From the NCBI GenBank assembly GCA_963676655.2, contig CAXXKX010000003.1, positions 1,922,001 through 1,986,000 on the forward strand: 64,000 nucleotides of DNA, written 5' to 3'. The position numbers and the translations under genes are program-made. Below are positions 18,401 through 25,565 of the stretch, one piece after another (the first letter of the stretch is position 1; each line of letters starts with the position of its first letter). This stretch comes from G963676655 sp963676655 (GTDB lineage Bacteria > Verrucomicrobiota > Lentisphaeria > Victivallales > Victivallaceae). Below the pieces are notes generated by a model that saw only the letters and a program-made list of their open reading frames with translations, was not told where the DNA came from and made no database searches.

Positions 18401-18931
18401 CAGAAACAGCCAGAAGACCAGAAACGCCGCCACCGTATGATTATTGATCGAAACCGTGTAACTGAATATCCAGGTGCAGAAAATAAGTGATGCAGCCAGC
18501 GCCGTTTTAATATAGAAACAGCCGGCTTCCCGTTTTAACCGCCGCAGAAACAGCCAGTAAAGTCCAATCGTAAAGATAGAAACTCCCAGCAGGTTGATCA
18601 GGTAAATCGCATTGTTCCTTACCGGTTGAAAAGAGATCATCAGCACATTTTTGACAAAAGCGTATACTCCGGCCAGCCAGGCCGAAAACAAAATCGGTTT
18701 GTCCGAGTAGAAGTGACCGTTCAACTTGCCGACGTCAACGGTTCTGAATGAACTTTTTTCGACTGCGAAAGTGCCCTGGTCTATCATTGACTGGACCAAC
18801 GCCAGTCGACTAGATTCGTTACCCGCATTGGTAATATCGTCGGAAATAAAGAATGCCAACAACAGAATTACGGCGGCAAGAACGAGACCACCAATGATTT
18901 TTTGTAATTTTTCCGGCTCAAGCCGCATCAA
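15413..18931 (-). CDS. Giant membrane protein with two GT-C-like modules
   Basis: Polytopic membrane protein of 1172 residues that reads as two GT-C/ArnT/PMT-like glycosyltransferase modules in tandem. Module 1 (about 1-560) opens with a helix, then a periplasmic loop NAGNESSRL and YSDKP, typical of GT39-type enzymes. Module 2 (about 590-1172) repeats the pattern with an NAWDSMTYH loop and a YAPKNGG segment, about ten more helices and a soluble C-terminal domain of about 120 residues. Such enzymes move sugars from polyprenyl-phosphate donors to lipids or proteins in the periplasm. Substrate unknown. It ends inside rodA. The fusion appears uninterrupted, with no stop or frameshift at the join. 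Confidence 0.75.
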   Translation of the reverse strand: MMRLEPEKLQKIIGGLVLAAVILLLAFFISDDITNAGNESSRLALVQSMIDQGTFAVEKSSFRTVDVGKLNGHFYSDKPILFSAWLAGVYAFVKNVLMISFQPVRNNAIYLINLLGVSIFTIGLYWLFLRRLKREAGCFYIKTALAASLIFCTWIFSYTVSINNHTVAAFLVFWLFLMTEKATDPGEKNPSLIAFFAGLAGGLLCAVENPVGGIFSLATMICLLASGGKQRWKILGLFFVGGLIPAVAMAALDYCGWGNILPVYLIKDAYSFKGNIHSTDFAGLRRPENYFIYFFNIMLGARGLFSHLPFLLLIFPAMLIPKGCFPKGALRWFLIACGVTILFYALFTGDYGGWAYGFRFLIPIIPILYLVICKWLLQDAKKFFMIIAWPLLAVGLITSAIGAYNPWPVCAEGASTNKKAIDVKIESPLKANLLCILYEFGGPKQAFESGLYDHDTVKYYLPKALMNMGRLRKPTPDNPSFMKPRQTRPLTLFAENYVVPVLYLGLFAISIFYLAGRCGGWLFAESKAGPTETYMFYVMAMTLFAMLAVLLTGTLGILRSYCLTAIPVIPALWLLVRQPGPILKMSRIEFKKEYWLFLIPGILILCRLAVFLPFTPNAWDSMTYHLFIPLRWMQAGEIFHVPTVFGDNAAAYAPKNGGLIYAAIMTLMHRDLLLNVLSLAYLLFAACALFEICRELNGSLTARCGAAALFMSAPFIMDKAFSSDVDIMALAFLSGGVYYYLRCLKDKQLLPALCGGLCLGLAVGAKTAYAPFGGIVAAALLLLLLWRKRWTGTPGVLGLMFIGGGFWYIFNLLKYGSPLFPAEVSLGRINIFPGAYGEDALRAGEFYITDVSLLARQFFHDCAYLTGGVLVIGLIGLLINQFSGKTDKRNNLIVMILGLIWLLVYYFIIPHNQQIRFLFPTLAMAFLGLSLLLDKLPLNARFVVYAGALMFYCGGNAGRMYKALNGLTWWPAVWLLILLAAAVILVLRTKRYYLTAILLLIALFSAMRESDQMRVRCLVKGDFGMWWKTFAPFNTPRPTPLKIAYTGLNIPYTLTGPNLANEVFYCNISGNQEDGFYEFWEKDPKRYKYHKPAVYRKKPNPKQWLENLFNSGAEYLVVFAMHPAERRYLPATKEGFPVIEQTLIDRLPQFFKLELSSPGGRIYRIVPPPPAQ

Positions 18932-18941
18932 TTAATTCCTG

Positions 18942-19364
18942 TCATTGCACATCGACAAAATGGTTTTTTATGTAGGTAACGGACGCTTCCAGCGATCCGA
19001 CAATTTTTGTGCAGTAGCGAACCATCCACGGACTGCATTCTTGAAACTCGAACGGTGAAAACGCCACGACAAATTTACCCAGGTCATGGGAGGCGTAAAA
19101 GACCTCCATACTGGTGCCGATACTCGGTTTATTGTAATTGACCAGAATAATATCCGCGTCCCGCACGTCCTGCAGATCAAATTCTACAATCTCATTTGCG
19201 CTGTCGACGGCGCGGTCTTGAAAATTGCGCCGCATCGGGTCGAGCAGATTGAAGTCATTGCCCAGCAGTGATTTCACTGTTTCACGCCACTCCCGGGCGA
19301 CTCCGGCATGTTCGTCCATGATCGGGCCGCTCAAATAAATCGTTTTTTTACCATTTTTTGCCAT
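18942..19364 (-). CDS. Nucleoside 2-deoxyribosyltransferase-like protein
   Basis: Small cytoplasmic protein of 140 residues in the nucleoside 2-deoxyribosyltransferase / DUF4406-like fold family. It opens with YLSGPIMD and has a DADIILVNYN strand and GTSMEVFYA, where the Glu matches the family nucleophile region. Characterised relatives cleave or exchange the N-glycosidic bond of (deoxy)nucleosides or nucleotides; the substrate here is unknown. The gene lies 10 bases upstream of the large GT-C protein, so it may be co-transcribed, with no obvious functional link. Confidence 0.75.
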   Translation of the reverse strand: MAKNGKKTIYLSGPIMDEHAGVAREWRETVKSLLGNDFNLLDPMRRNFQDRAVDSANEIVEFDLQDVRDADIILVNYNKPSIGTSMEVFYASHDLGKFVVAFSPFEFQECSPWMVRYCTKIVGSLEASVTYIKNHFVDVQ

Positions 19365-19452
19365 ATTATTTTTTCATTCCCGCTTTTTCAAATGTGGTTA
19401 TCAGTCAGTCGCTGCCGTTAGATTGTTGCTTTTCAATTAGCAATCCGGCAAC

Positions 19453-19863
19453 TTATTCATAAATTTTAATGTTAGCCTTTTTCAAGGAATCCTTATCCTC
19501 ATCGCTGATCAGTTTCGGCGGACTCTTTACTGCGGATTCAGTTTGTTCCCGAACGTTATCAACCGCATCGCGTGAGCGGTCAAGCGCGTCTTCGGCCCCA
19601 TCCTTGGCATTTTCCAGATGATCGTCGGCTTTTTGCTTAATGTCTTCCGCCTTATTGAACCAGTCATCTTTCTTTTCAGAGAACCATTGGCCGATTGATT
19701 CGAAGCTGAATTCAGATTCATCGACCTTAGGTTTGATGATAAAATAAACAACCACCGCGATAATCGCCGTAATCATAATCAAACATCCGAGAGTTTGACC
19801 GCAACTGCCGGATTTTTTAGTTTCCGAAGCTTCTTTTTTGGATTTTTTTGATTCAGCCGCCAT
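19453..19863 (-). CDS. Single-pass membrane protein with charged coiled-coil tail
   Basis: Unrecognised protein of 136 residues: a Lys/Ser-rich cytoplasmic N-terminus (1-20), one membrane helix (about 25-44), then an acidic, Ala/Asp/Lys-rich region (about 70-120) with a heptad-like pattern typical of a coiled coil or apolipoprotein-like helix. It ends 18 bases before nothing recognisable and follows the BamE-like lipoprotein by 18 bases, so the two are probably co-expressed envelope proteins. Function not assigned. Confidence 0.7.
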   Translation of the reverse strand: MAAESKKSKKEASETKKSGSCGQTLGCLIMITAIIAVVVYFIIKPKVDESEFSFESIGQWFSEKKDDWFNKAEDIKQKADDHLENAKDGAEDALDRSRDAVDNVREQTESAVKSPPKLISDEDKDSLKKANIKIYE

Positions 19864-19881
19864 TATATATACCGGAAAAGG

Positions 19882-20223
19882 TTACAGATCACGAATCTTA
19901 CCGAGCTGGAATTGTTCGTTATAATATTTATTTCCCCAGCCCTGGAGCTTCCCGTCTTGGAAAACCAGCGGTGTACATTCATCCCGGGTGTTCATGCCGT
20001 CATGCCATTTAGAATCAGCAAAATAGTACCAGACGTCCGGAGTACTGTATTTTTCCTTGAGCGGTTCGCCCATAACTTTCAAAACTTCCTGTTTGGTCAT
20101 TCCGACCCGGAGTTGTTTGAGCTTTTCTCCGATGGTAAATTGTGAATACCAAGAACAGGAACTGAGGAGTCCGGCAACAATAATACCCGCAGCAATAAAA
20201 AATGTTTTATAATTATTTTTCAT
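19882..20223 (-). CDS. BamE/SmpA-like small lipoprotein
   Basis: Lipoprotein of 113 residues with signal peptide and lipobox LLSSC (Cys23). The mature part contains LRVGMTKQEVLKVMGEP followed by VWYYF and a C-terminal beta segment, the pattern of the SmpA/OmlA/BamE and related two-layer domains. In BamE this domain supports the outer-membrane protein assembly machine. Many distantly related lipoproteins share the motif, so orthology to BamE is not claimed. An ATG start follows a weak ribosome binding site. Confidence 0.7.
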   Translation of the reverse strand: MKNNYKTFFIAAGIIVAGLLSSCSWYSQFTIGEKLKQLRVGMTKQEVLKVMGEPLKEKYSTPDVWYYFADSKWHDGMNTRDECTPLVFQDGKLQGWGNKYYNEQFQLGKIRDL

Positions 20224-20619
20224 TTTAGTCTTTCTGTAACCCGTTATGAATTCTAATTAGGAAAATATAACACATTCCTTCCCGTTTGCAAAACCATATT
20301 ATGATTTTTAAACAACCATCAAATATAATAATAAAATACCCGGTAGTTTAAAAAAACTTGTCTGAAAAAAGGTATTATATGAAGTTTTCACGTATAAAAA
20401 GTATTTGGTTTTGCTTTATATTGCTTTTTAGAATTATTTAAGCAAAGTCATATATTGGCAGGACAGAAAAAAAAGATATATACAGCATAAATCGTTTTAA
20501 TTTGTAAAATATCAATTTTGTTCATAATATATCAATTTTAGCTGGTTGATTGTACATGAATAAATATTATATTATATCAACAATGTTCTAATTAATAATC
20601 TTGAAAGGAATTGTTACCG
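20224..20619. other. AT-rich intergenic region upstream of sulfatase
   Basis: No gene seen in about 395 very AT-rich bases between the divergent BamE-like and sulfatase genes. It holds the sulfatase promoter and a pair of direct repeats described separately. Confidence 0.7.
20509..20573 (+). promoter_or_regulatory. Sulfatase promoter with tandem operator-like repeats
   Basis: ATATCAATTTT occurs twice, at 20509-20519 and 20529-20539, exactly 20 bases apart (about two helical turns). They lie directly upstream of a TTGATT (20546-20551) / TATATT (20568-20573) promoter with a 16-base spacer. The spacing suggests a regulator binding on one face of the DNA. That is inferred; the region is AT-rich, so chance similarity is possible. 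Confidence 0.5.
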
Positions 20620-22134
20620 ATGGAAAAACGCAAAAACATCCTCTTGATTACCAGTGACCAGCAGCATTGGTGTACCCTCGGCGTTCTCAACCCTGAAATC
20701 CAGACTCCAAATCTTGATCGTCTGGCCGCAAAAGGCACCTTGTTTGAACGTGCCTATACCTGCAATCCCACCTGTACTCCTACCCGGGCCTCGATAATAA
20801 CCGGACAATATCCCAGTCAGCACGGGGCTTACTCGCTTGGAACTAAATTGCCGGAAGAAGTACATACCGTTGGTGAGGATTTTCATAAGGCCGGCTATAA
20901 ATCAGCCTTAATCGGTAAGGCTCACTTCCAACAATTGCTTGATCACCCGGACTATCCGTCAATTGAATCGAATCCGCTGCAGCAGGACCTTGATTTCTGG
21001 CGTAATTTTTCCGGTCCTTTTTACGGGTTTGATCATGTAGAACTCTGTCGCAATCATACTAACGAGTTTCACGCCGGACAGCATTACGGCATCTGGATGG
21101 AGGACAAAGGCTTGACCGAGTGGCGGAAATATTTTAAGACTTTCCCGGATTTCGGGGGGAACGATGATCAATTGACCTGGACATTGCCGGAAGAGTATCA
21201 CTATGATGCCTGGATTGCCGAACGGACCAACGCGTTTATGCAGGAGTATCATGATAACGATGAAAACTTTTTCCTTTGGGCCAGCTTTCCCGACCCGCAT
21301 CCTCCTTACCTGATCCCGGAACCGTGGGCGTCAATGTATGATCCGGAAAAAGTAACCGTTCCGCAAATGGTCGAAGGCGAACACGATAATAATCCTCCGC
21401 ATTTCCAGATGACCCAGGAAGACGATCCGGACTTCAGTTCTTACGACGAACCGGAAGGACATGGACTTCACGGCTGCTCATCCCATAAAGTTGTTCTGGC
21501 TGATATCAACAAAAAAATTGCCGTTTACTACGGCATGGTCAGCATGATGGACAAATATATCGGAAAAATACTCGATAAACTTGAAGAACTCGGCTTGGAG
21601 CAGGACACAGTTGTTGTTTTCTCTACCGATCATGGTCATTTTTTCGGCCAGCATGGTCTTGGAGCCAAAGGTCCATTCCACTATGAAGATATGGTGAAAA
21701 TTCCTTATATAGTAAGCTGCCCCGGAACGGTTCCGGAAGGCAAACGTTCTGATTCAATGCAATCTCTGGTCGATCTGGCTCCGACTTTTCTCAGTATTAC
21801 CGGAATTAATATTCCGCGCTGCATGACCGGAATTGATCAAAAAGAGGTATGGTATGGCGAAACAGAGACAATAAGAGATTACGTTCTGGTGGAAAACCGT
21901 CACAACCCGACGACAATGTTCCATAAAACATATATTGATAAACGCTACAAACTGACCGTTTATTTCCAGGGTGATTACGGCGAATTGTTCGACCTCCAGG
22001 AAGACCCGGAAGAAATAAACAATCTCTGGAACAATCCTGATTCAGCCTTGCTCAAAGGAGAACTGATGCTGAAAATGGTCAAGGCGGATATGGGCATCGA
22101 ACCGGTGCCGATGCCCCGAGTTTGGGGCGCCTGA
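20620..22134 (+). CDS. Sulfatase (formylglycine type)
   Basis: Arylsulfatase-superfamily enzyme of 504 residues from ATG 20620, chosen because AAAGGA lies about 10 bases upstream; the TTG at 20611 is too close to it. It would hydrolyse sulfate esters, probably on a glycan. The formylglycine motif is CTPTR with Cys52. Metal ligands include the N-terminal SDQQ (12-15) and STDHGHFFGQHG near the C-terminal half. No Sec signal peptide is visible, so it may be cytoplasmic or exported another way. No maturase (FGE or anaerobic sulfatase-maturating enzyme) was recognised in the window. Confidence 0.93.
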   Translation: MEKRKNILLITSDQQHWCTLGVLNPEIQTPNLDRLAAKGTLFERAYTCNPTCTPTRASIITGQYPSQHGAYSLGTKLPEEVHTVGEDFHKAGYKSALIGKAHFQQLLDHPDYPSIESNPLQQDLDFWRNFSGPFYGFDHVELCRNHTNEFHAGQHYGIWMEDKGLTEWRKYFKTFPDFGGNDDQLTWTLPEEYHYDAWIAERTNAFMQEYHDNDENFFLWASFPDPHPPYLIPEPWASMYDPEKVTVPQMVEGEHDNNPPHFQMTQEDDPDFSSYDEPEGHGLHGCSSHKVVLADINKKIAVYYGMVSMMDKYIGKILDKLEELGLEQDTVVVFSTDHGHFFGQHGLGAKGPFHYEDMVKIPYIVSCPGTVPEGKRSDSMQSLVDLAPTFLSITGINIPRCMTGIDQKEVWYGETETIRDYVLVENRHNPTTMFHKTYIDKRYKLTVYFQGDYGELFDLQEDPEEINNLWNNPDSALLKGELMLKMVKADMGIEPVPMPRVWGA

Positions 22135-22144
22135 TGCTTTCCTG

Positions 22145-22183
22145 AAAAAACTGGCCGACTTAAATTGCTTATTTAAGCCGACC
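22145..22183 (-). terminator. Intrinsic terminator of the esterase gene
   Basis: On the minus strand a 12-bp stem (GGTCGGCTTAAA with TTTAAGTCGGCC, two G-U pairs) is followed by AG and then TTTTTT. On the plus strand the same stem has two mismatches and no T-run, so it acts for the minus-strand gene. Confidence 0.75.
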
Positions 22184-22215
22184 AGGAATAATAATTTTAC
22201 TTTAGATAACAGTTT

Positions 22216-22241
22216 CCCTGATGCATGCATCAGGGGGGGGG
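22216..22241. repeat. 20-bp perfect palindrome merging into nine Gs
   Basis: CCCTGATGCA followed by its exact complement TGCATCAGGG forms a perfect 20-bp palindrome (22216-22235). Its last Gs extend into a run of nine (22233-22241). It lies between the esterase stop and its terminator. Confidence 0.6.
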
Positions 22242-22268
22242 ACGCCAGTCCGTTTTCCGTCGTACGGA

Positions 22269-23231
22269 TTAAAGCAGTTCGCAGAACCATTGGAACTGGA
22301 TATCGCTGAACTGTGGCAGCCCTTCATGACCGAAGTCGGGATAAAGAACGACGTCTTTCTTGGAAGTGATCTTATTGTATGCCGCAAACTGGGTGGACGG
22401 GGGACATATCGTATCCATCAGTCCGGTCGCCATTTTTATTTCAGCTTTGATCCGCGGCGCCAGATGCTGATTGTCGATATAACCCAGTTTGAGAAATACC
22501 TCTTGATGCCGGTCATGGCGTGGATCGAAACGGCGGAAGTAATCGCGCATGCATTGATAGGCGGCTTGATCCAGGTCCATATCCCAGACCCGCTGATAAT
22601 CGCACAAATATGGGAAGATAGGTACGGCACGACAAATTCTTGGTTCAAGCGCGGCGCAAGCCAAAGTGAGCCCTCCGCCTTGAGAACCGCCTCGAGCGCA
22701 AACCCGGTTAGGGTCAACTTCAGACATATCGAGGACGATCTGGGCCAGGCGGGCACAGTCCAGGTAAACGTTACGATAGTACATTTTTTCCGGAACATCA
22801 TCGAGGCCGCGGATGATATGACCTGAAAGCGTATTGCCAACAGCGCCGCCCGGATCGAAAGATTTACCACCCTGACCGCGGCAGTCCATTGACGCGACGC
22901 AGAAACCGGCCGCAACATAAGGCAGTTTATCAATCCAGTCTCCGCTACTGCCGGAAAGACCGTGGAATTCGATGATTGCCGGGGCCGGGTTTTCAAGGTT
23001 TTTCGGGGCCAGAAATTTAGCGTAAATCTTGCCGCCGCGGGTTCCGGTGAACCAGAGATCGTAACAGTCGGCATAAGGAGCCTGGAACTCCGCCGGGATG
23101 ATCTTGATATCGGGATCGACAGAAGCCAGTTCAGCCAGTGAATCATCCCAGAATTTATCAAAATTTTCCGGCTTGGGGTTTTTTCCTTTAAACAACTTGA
23201 GTTCCTCTAAGGGCATATCAATCATCGGCAT
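22269..23231 (-). CDS. Acetyl-xylan esterase / cephalosporin-C deacetylase family (CE7-like)
   Basis: Alpha/beta-hydrolase of 320 residues, the usual CE7 (AXE1, PF05448) length. It would remove acetyl groups from xylo-oligosaccharides or related small esters. The oxyanion region HGLSGSSGDW is at about 90-99. The catalytic triad is Ser183 in GGSQGGG, Asp273 in LMDTICPP and His302 in DFGHEG. There is no signal peptide, as is normal for this family. It faces the neighbouring sulfatase tail to tail. Its stop codon lies inside a 15-base sequence shared with the repeat at 52819. Confidence 0.9.
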   Translation of the reverse strand: MPMIDMPLEELKLFKGKNPKPENFDKFWDDSLAELASVDPDIKIIPAEFQAPYADCYDLWFTGTRGGKIYAKFLAPKNLENPAPAIIEFHGLSGSSGDWIDKLPYVAAGFCVASMDCRGQGGKSFDPGGAVGNTLSGHIIRGLDDVPEKMYYRNVYLDCARLAQIVLDMSEVDPNRVCARGGSQGGGLTLACAALEPRICRAVPIFPYLCDYQRVWDMDLDQAAYQCMRDYFRRFDPRHDRHQEVFLKLGYIDNQHLAPRIKAEIKMATGLMDTICPPSTQFAAYNKITSKKDVVLYPDFGHEGLPQFSDIQFQWFCELL

Positions 23232-23328
23232 GGTATCTTTTCCTTTTATTTGGTTAAAAAAACAAAGCGTAAAATAAACTGCCGATGTGACTTTTGCAAT
23301 AACCCGGAAAGATTTTTTGGCAAACTCC

Positions 23329-23357
23329 TTGCAAAAATGTGGAAAAGCCGCTATTTT
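23329..23357 (+). promoter_or_regulatory. Promoter of the glutaredoxin-acpS operon
   Basis: TTGCAA (23329-23334) and TATTTT (23352-23357) with a 17-base spacer, about 40 bases before the ATG. Confidence 0.45.
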
Positions 23358-23395
23358 TAAGGAATTGTTAACTAAAACAAATAAGTTGAGTTATT

Positions 23396-23650
23396 ATGTT
23401 AAAAGTATACGCTGCAAAATGGTGTCCTCATTGCCAGAGAACTATCCGCTTTCTTCAGGAGAAAGGGGTTGAGTTCGAATATATTGAAGTCGAAGAACAA
23501 TCTCCGGCGGTTATCGCAAAGCTGGTTGAAGTCAACGGCGGCGATGACTGGGTTGTTCCGACGTTGGAACTGAATGGAGCCTGGCGGCCGGGACAAGTCT
23601 TCAATCCTGAAAAACTGGAAAAATATTTAAAAGAGATGGAACTTATATGA
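23396..23650 (+). CDS. Glutaredoxin-like thiol-disulfide protein
   Basis: Cytoplasmic glutaredoxin-fold protein of 84 residues with redox motif CPHC (Cys10-Cys13), the VVPT cis-Pro segment near 50, and a C-terminal helix. It likely transfers electrons to disulfides, perhaps for its operon neighbours; the partner is unknown. It is first in the plus-strand run of glutaredoxin, lipoprotein, tadA and acpS, and overlaps the next start by four bases (ATGA). Confidence 0.88.
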   Translation: MLKVYAAKWCPHCQRTIRFLQEKGVEFEYIEVEEQSPAVIAKLVEVNGGDDWVVPTLELNGAWRPGQVFNPEKLEKYLKEMELI

Positions 23651-24153
23651 AACGGGGAATGATTATCAATTGTTTGCTTCTGCTGGCCTTATCCATGGTG
23701 GCAGTCGGGTGCAGTTCAACGAAGTTGCCGGCCGGGGATGTCGAAGTATTTCAGCGATACAGAACTGAAATTGAGATTCTCAAAGATCCTAAAATCAAGC
23801 CGAATACAAAACTGAAATATGACGCCGCAAAGGTTATTTTCGATAATGTGGATTTTTCATATGCCCGGACCTATAAGGACGTTCAGCAGATATTCGGCTT
23901 TAATGATGTCGTCGGCAAAACGCTTTATGGCGGAACAAAATCACTCGTCTTCAAGTATTCCTGGGAAGACAAGGTAATTGAAGGAAACTTCATCTTTCTT
24001 GGAACAACGATAACCGGTTGTAAAGTAAATGAATATTCCTATGATCCCAACAAACCGTTCAGGGTCAAATCATTCAATCCTGTAAAAAATGTTGAAAAAA
24101 CCGATTGGAAAACTACTGGTGCCAAAGAACTCACTCCCCCACCAAAACGCTGA
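23647..24153 (+). CDS. Unknown lipoprotein
   Basis: Predicted lipoprotein of 168 residues with signal peptide and lipobox AVGC (Cys22). The mature domain contains YAKTYKDVQQIFG-like sequence (YARTYKDVQQIFG) and a TKSLVFKYSW strand. This recalls the small beta-rich BamE-like lipoproteins but is too divergent to assign. The start overlaps the glutaredoxin stop (ATGA), so it is translationally coupled. Confidence 0.75.
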   Translation: MKRGMIINCLLLLALSMVAVGCSSTKLPAGDVEVFQRYRTEIEILKDPKIKPNTKLKYDAAKVIFDNVDFSYARTYKDVQQIFGFNDVVGKTLYGGTKSLVFKYSWEDKVIEGNFIFLGTTITGCKVNEYSYDPNKPFRVKSFNPVKNVEKTDWKTTGAKELTPPPKR

Positions 24154-24655
24154 CGACGCGGTTCCATTAATCATCTTTGATGATGAACATTTCATGCGCG
24201 CCGCTCTGCGTCAGGCGGAGATTGCATTTGAGAATGATGAAGTTCCGGTTGGAGCGGTGGCGGTTCGCAATGGTTTGATCATAGCCCGGGCGGCAAACCA
24301 GGTGGAAATGCTTAAAGACGCAACAGCTCACGCAGAAATTCTGATTATGACTCAGGCCGCCGCCAGGCTTGAAGACTGGCGGCTCGAAGATGTCGATATT
24401 TACGTAACCAAAGAGCCTTGCGCCATGTGTGCCGGAGCGATGGTTAATTCGCGAGTGCGCCGGGTGGTTTACGGAATGCCTGATCCGCGCAGCGGCGCGG
24501 CCGGTTCAGCCTTGAATGTAACCGGTTTTGAAGGAATGCTGCATCAGGTTGAAGTCCGAGGCGGTGTTCTAGAAGATGAATGCCGTGCTATCATGCAGGA
24601 ATTTTTTCGATTGGCCCGACTTAAAAAAGCGCAAAAACAGGAAGCGGATTCATGA
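24089..24655 (+). CDS. tadA: tRNA-specific adenosine deaminase (TadA)
   Basis: Zinc-dependent cytidine/deoxycytidylate-deaminase-fold enzyme. TadA deaminates A34 of tRNA-Arg to inosine. The zinc site is visible as HAEI (His and catalytic Glu) and PCAMCAGAM. The conserved opening EVPVGAV and the closing FFRLARLKK are also typical. The ATG at 24089 would overlap the lipoprotein gene by 65 bases and add about 25 non-conserved residues. The next in-frame ATG (24194) is inside the conserved first helix, so the true start is uncertain and could be a rare codon between them. It is coupled to acpS by ATGA. Confidence 0.9.
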   Translation: MLKKPIGKLLVPKNSLPHQNADDAVPLIIFDDEHFMRAALRQAEIAFENDEVPVGAVAVRNGLIIARAANQVEMLKDATAHAEILIMTQAAARLEDWRLEDVDIYVTKEPCAMCAGAMVNSRVRRVVYGMPDPRSGAAGSALNVTGFEGMLHQVEVRGGVLEDECRAIMQEFFRLARLKKAQKQEADS

Positions 24656-25032
24656 TTATCGGTTTAGGTACGGACATAGTTGAAACCGCGAGAATTGAAA
24701 AACTGGTGGAACGTCGCGGCCCCGCCGCTTTAGAGCGGGTTTTTACTCCTGCGGAGATTGCGAAAAGCAAGACCCGCGGCAAAGCGGTTTCACAGTTTCG
24801 CGCCGGACGCTGGGCGGTCAAGGAAGCGATGGCCAAGGCTTTGGGATGCGGCATGGGAGAAAAGTGTTCATGGCAGGAGATTGAAGTAATGAACCTCGAT
24901 ACCGGCGCCCCGAGCGTCACCTTGTCCGGGACTACCAAAGCGACTGCCGATGCCCTTGGCGTCAAGCAGATTCATGTCTCTATCAGTCACGAACAGCACT
25001 ATGCAAGTGCCGTAGTCGTCCTGGAGAAATAA
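24652..25032 (+). CDS. acpS: Holo-ACP synthase (AcpS)
   Basis: Trimeric AcpS-type phosphopantetheinyl transferase of 126 residues, which loads 4'-phosphopantetheine from CoA onto Ser37 of AcpP (5494-5736). Visible motifs are GLGTDIVETARIE at the N-terminus (Mg-binding Asp), RWAVKEAMAKALG and SISHEQHYASA. The ATG overlaps the tadA stop by four bases. It is the last gene of its operon; no clear intrinsic terminator follows. Confidence 0.95.
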   Translation: MIIGLGTDIVETARIEKLVERRGPAALERVFTPAEIAKSKTRGKAVSQFRAGRWAVKEAMAKALGCGMGEKCSWQEIEVMNLDTGAPSVTLSGTTKATADALGVKQIHVSISHEQHYASAVVVLEK

Positions 25033-25164
25033 ACTCCGTTATTTAATATAATGCCGTTTTTTGCATTGACAAAAAAAACTACCTGGTAATTAAATTTTTA
25101 TTTCCTAAACTGAAAATAAAAGAGGTTGATTTTTTCTTCTCAAGAAATAAAAAAGCATCTGTTT

Positions 25165-25480
25165 TGTGCGTTTACTCTGACAAAAAAGACAATACATACC
25201 CATGGCGTTACGCTCAGCCGGTTTTTCGGGCACACTAAACGCACTCCTGATATTTTGCCTAATTTATCTATCGACAACGTATCACGCCTTTACGAAGATG
25301 CAACCGAGTTACACACAGTTCGCGCTCCGACTCCGACGAGTAGAGTAACCCATTCTCGTCGGAGCGCATCCTATGCATAACTCTACCTTTGTGACTATCG
25401 ATGGATTTGTCATACTAAATGCACATACCTGTTTTTGTCAAACTAATTGCACATACTCCTTTTTTAGTATGTGCGTTTAC
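25165..25480. repeat. Cluster of TGTCA-headed repeats
   Basis: Two adjacent direct copies start at 25409 and 25436 (TGTCATACTAAATGCACATAC and a close variant, 27 bases apart). A third, inverted copy at 25466-25480 forms a 9-bp hairpin with the second (GCACATACT / AGTATGTGC). Weaker copies are at 25165-25182 (inverted) and 25231-25245. Multiple spaced short repeats of this kind occur at ends of IS21-like and Tn7-like elements. No transposase is present here, so this would be a remnant, or a cluster of regulator sites. Confidence 0.45.
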
Positions 25481-25536
25481 TTTTTCAAATTACAGAAAAT
25501 AAAAATAAAAGATATATAATTTTTTAATTTCATCTA

Positions 25537-25565
25537 TTGACAAATCTTTGATGATGTTGTATAAT
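25537..25565 (+). promoter_or_regulatory. Perfect consensus sigma-70 promoter of LacI gene
   Basis: TTGACA (25537-25542), 17-base spacer, TATAAT (25560-25565): a full consensus match, 38 bases before the regulator's ATG. Confidence 0.85.

Noticed and set aside
25165..25182. LacI operator reading of the CGTTTAC half-site
   Set aside because: The half-site GTTTAC occurs, but a full palindromic GTAAACG-CGTTTAC operator is not formed. The repeats read better as a family of larger units.
25126..25380. 84-codon open frame in the gap between acpS and lacI
   Set aside because: No ribosome binding site, no family resemblance, atypical composition, and it covers the repeat cluster.
25409..25480. Possible mini-CRISPR array
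   Set aside because: Two direct repeats about 27 bases apart leave almost no spacer, a third copy is inverted, and no cas gene is present.
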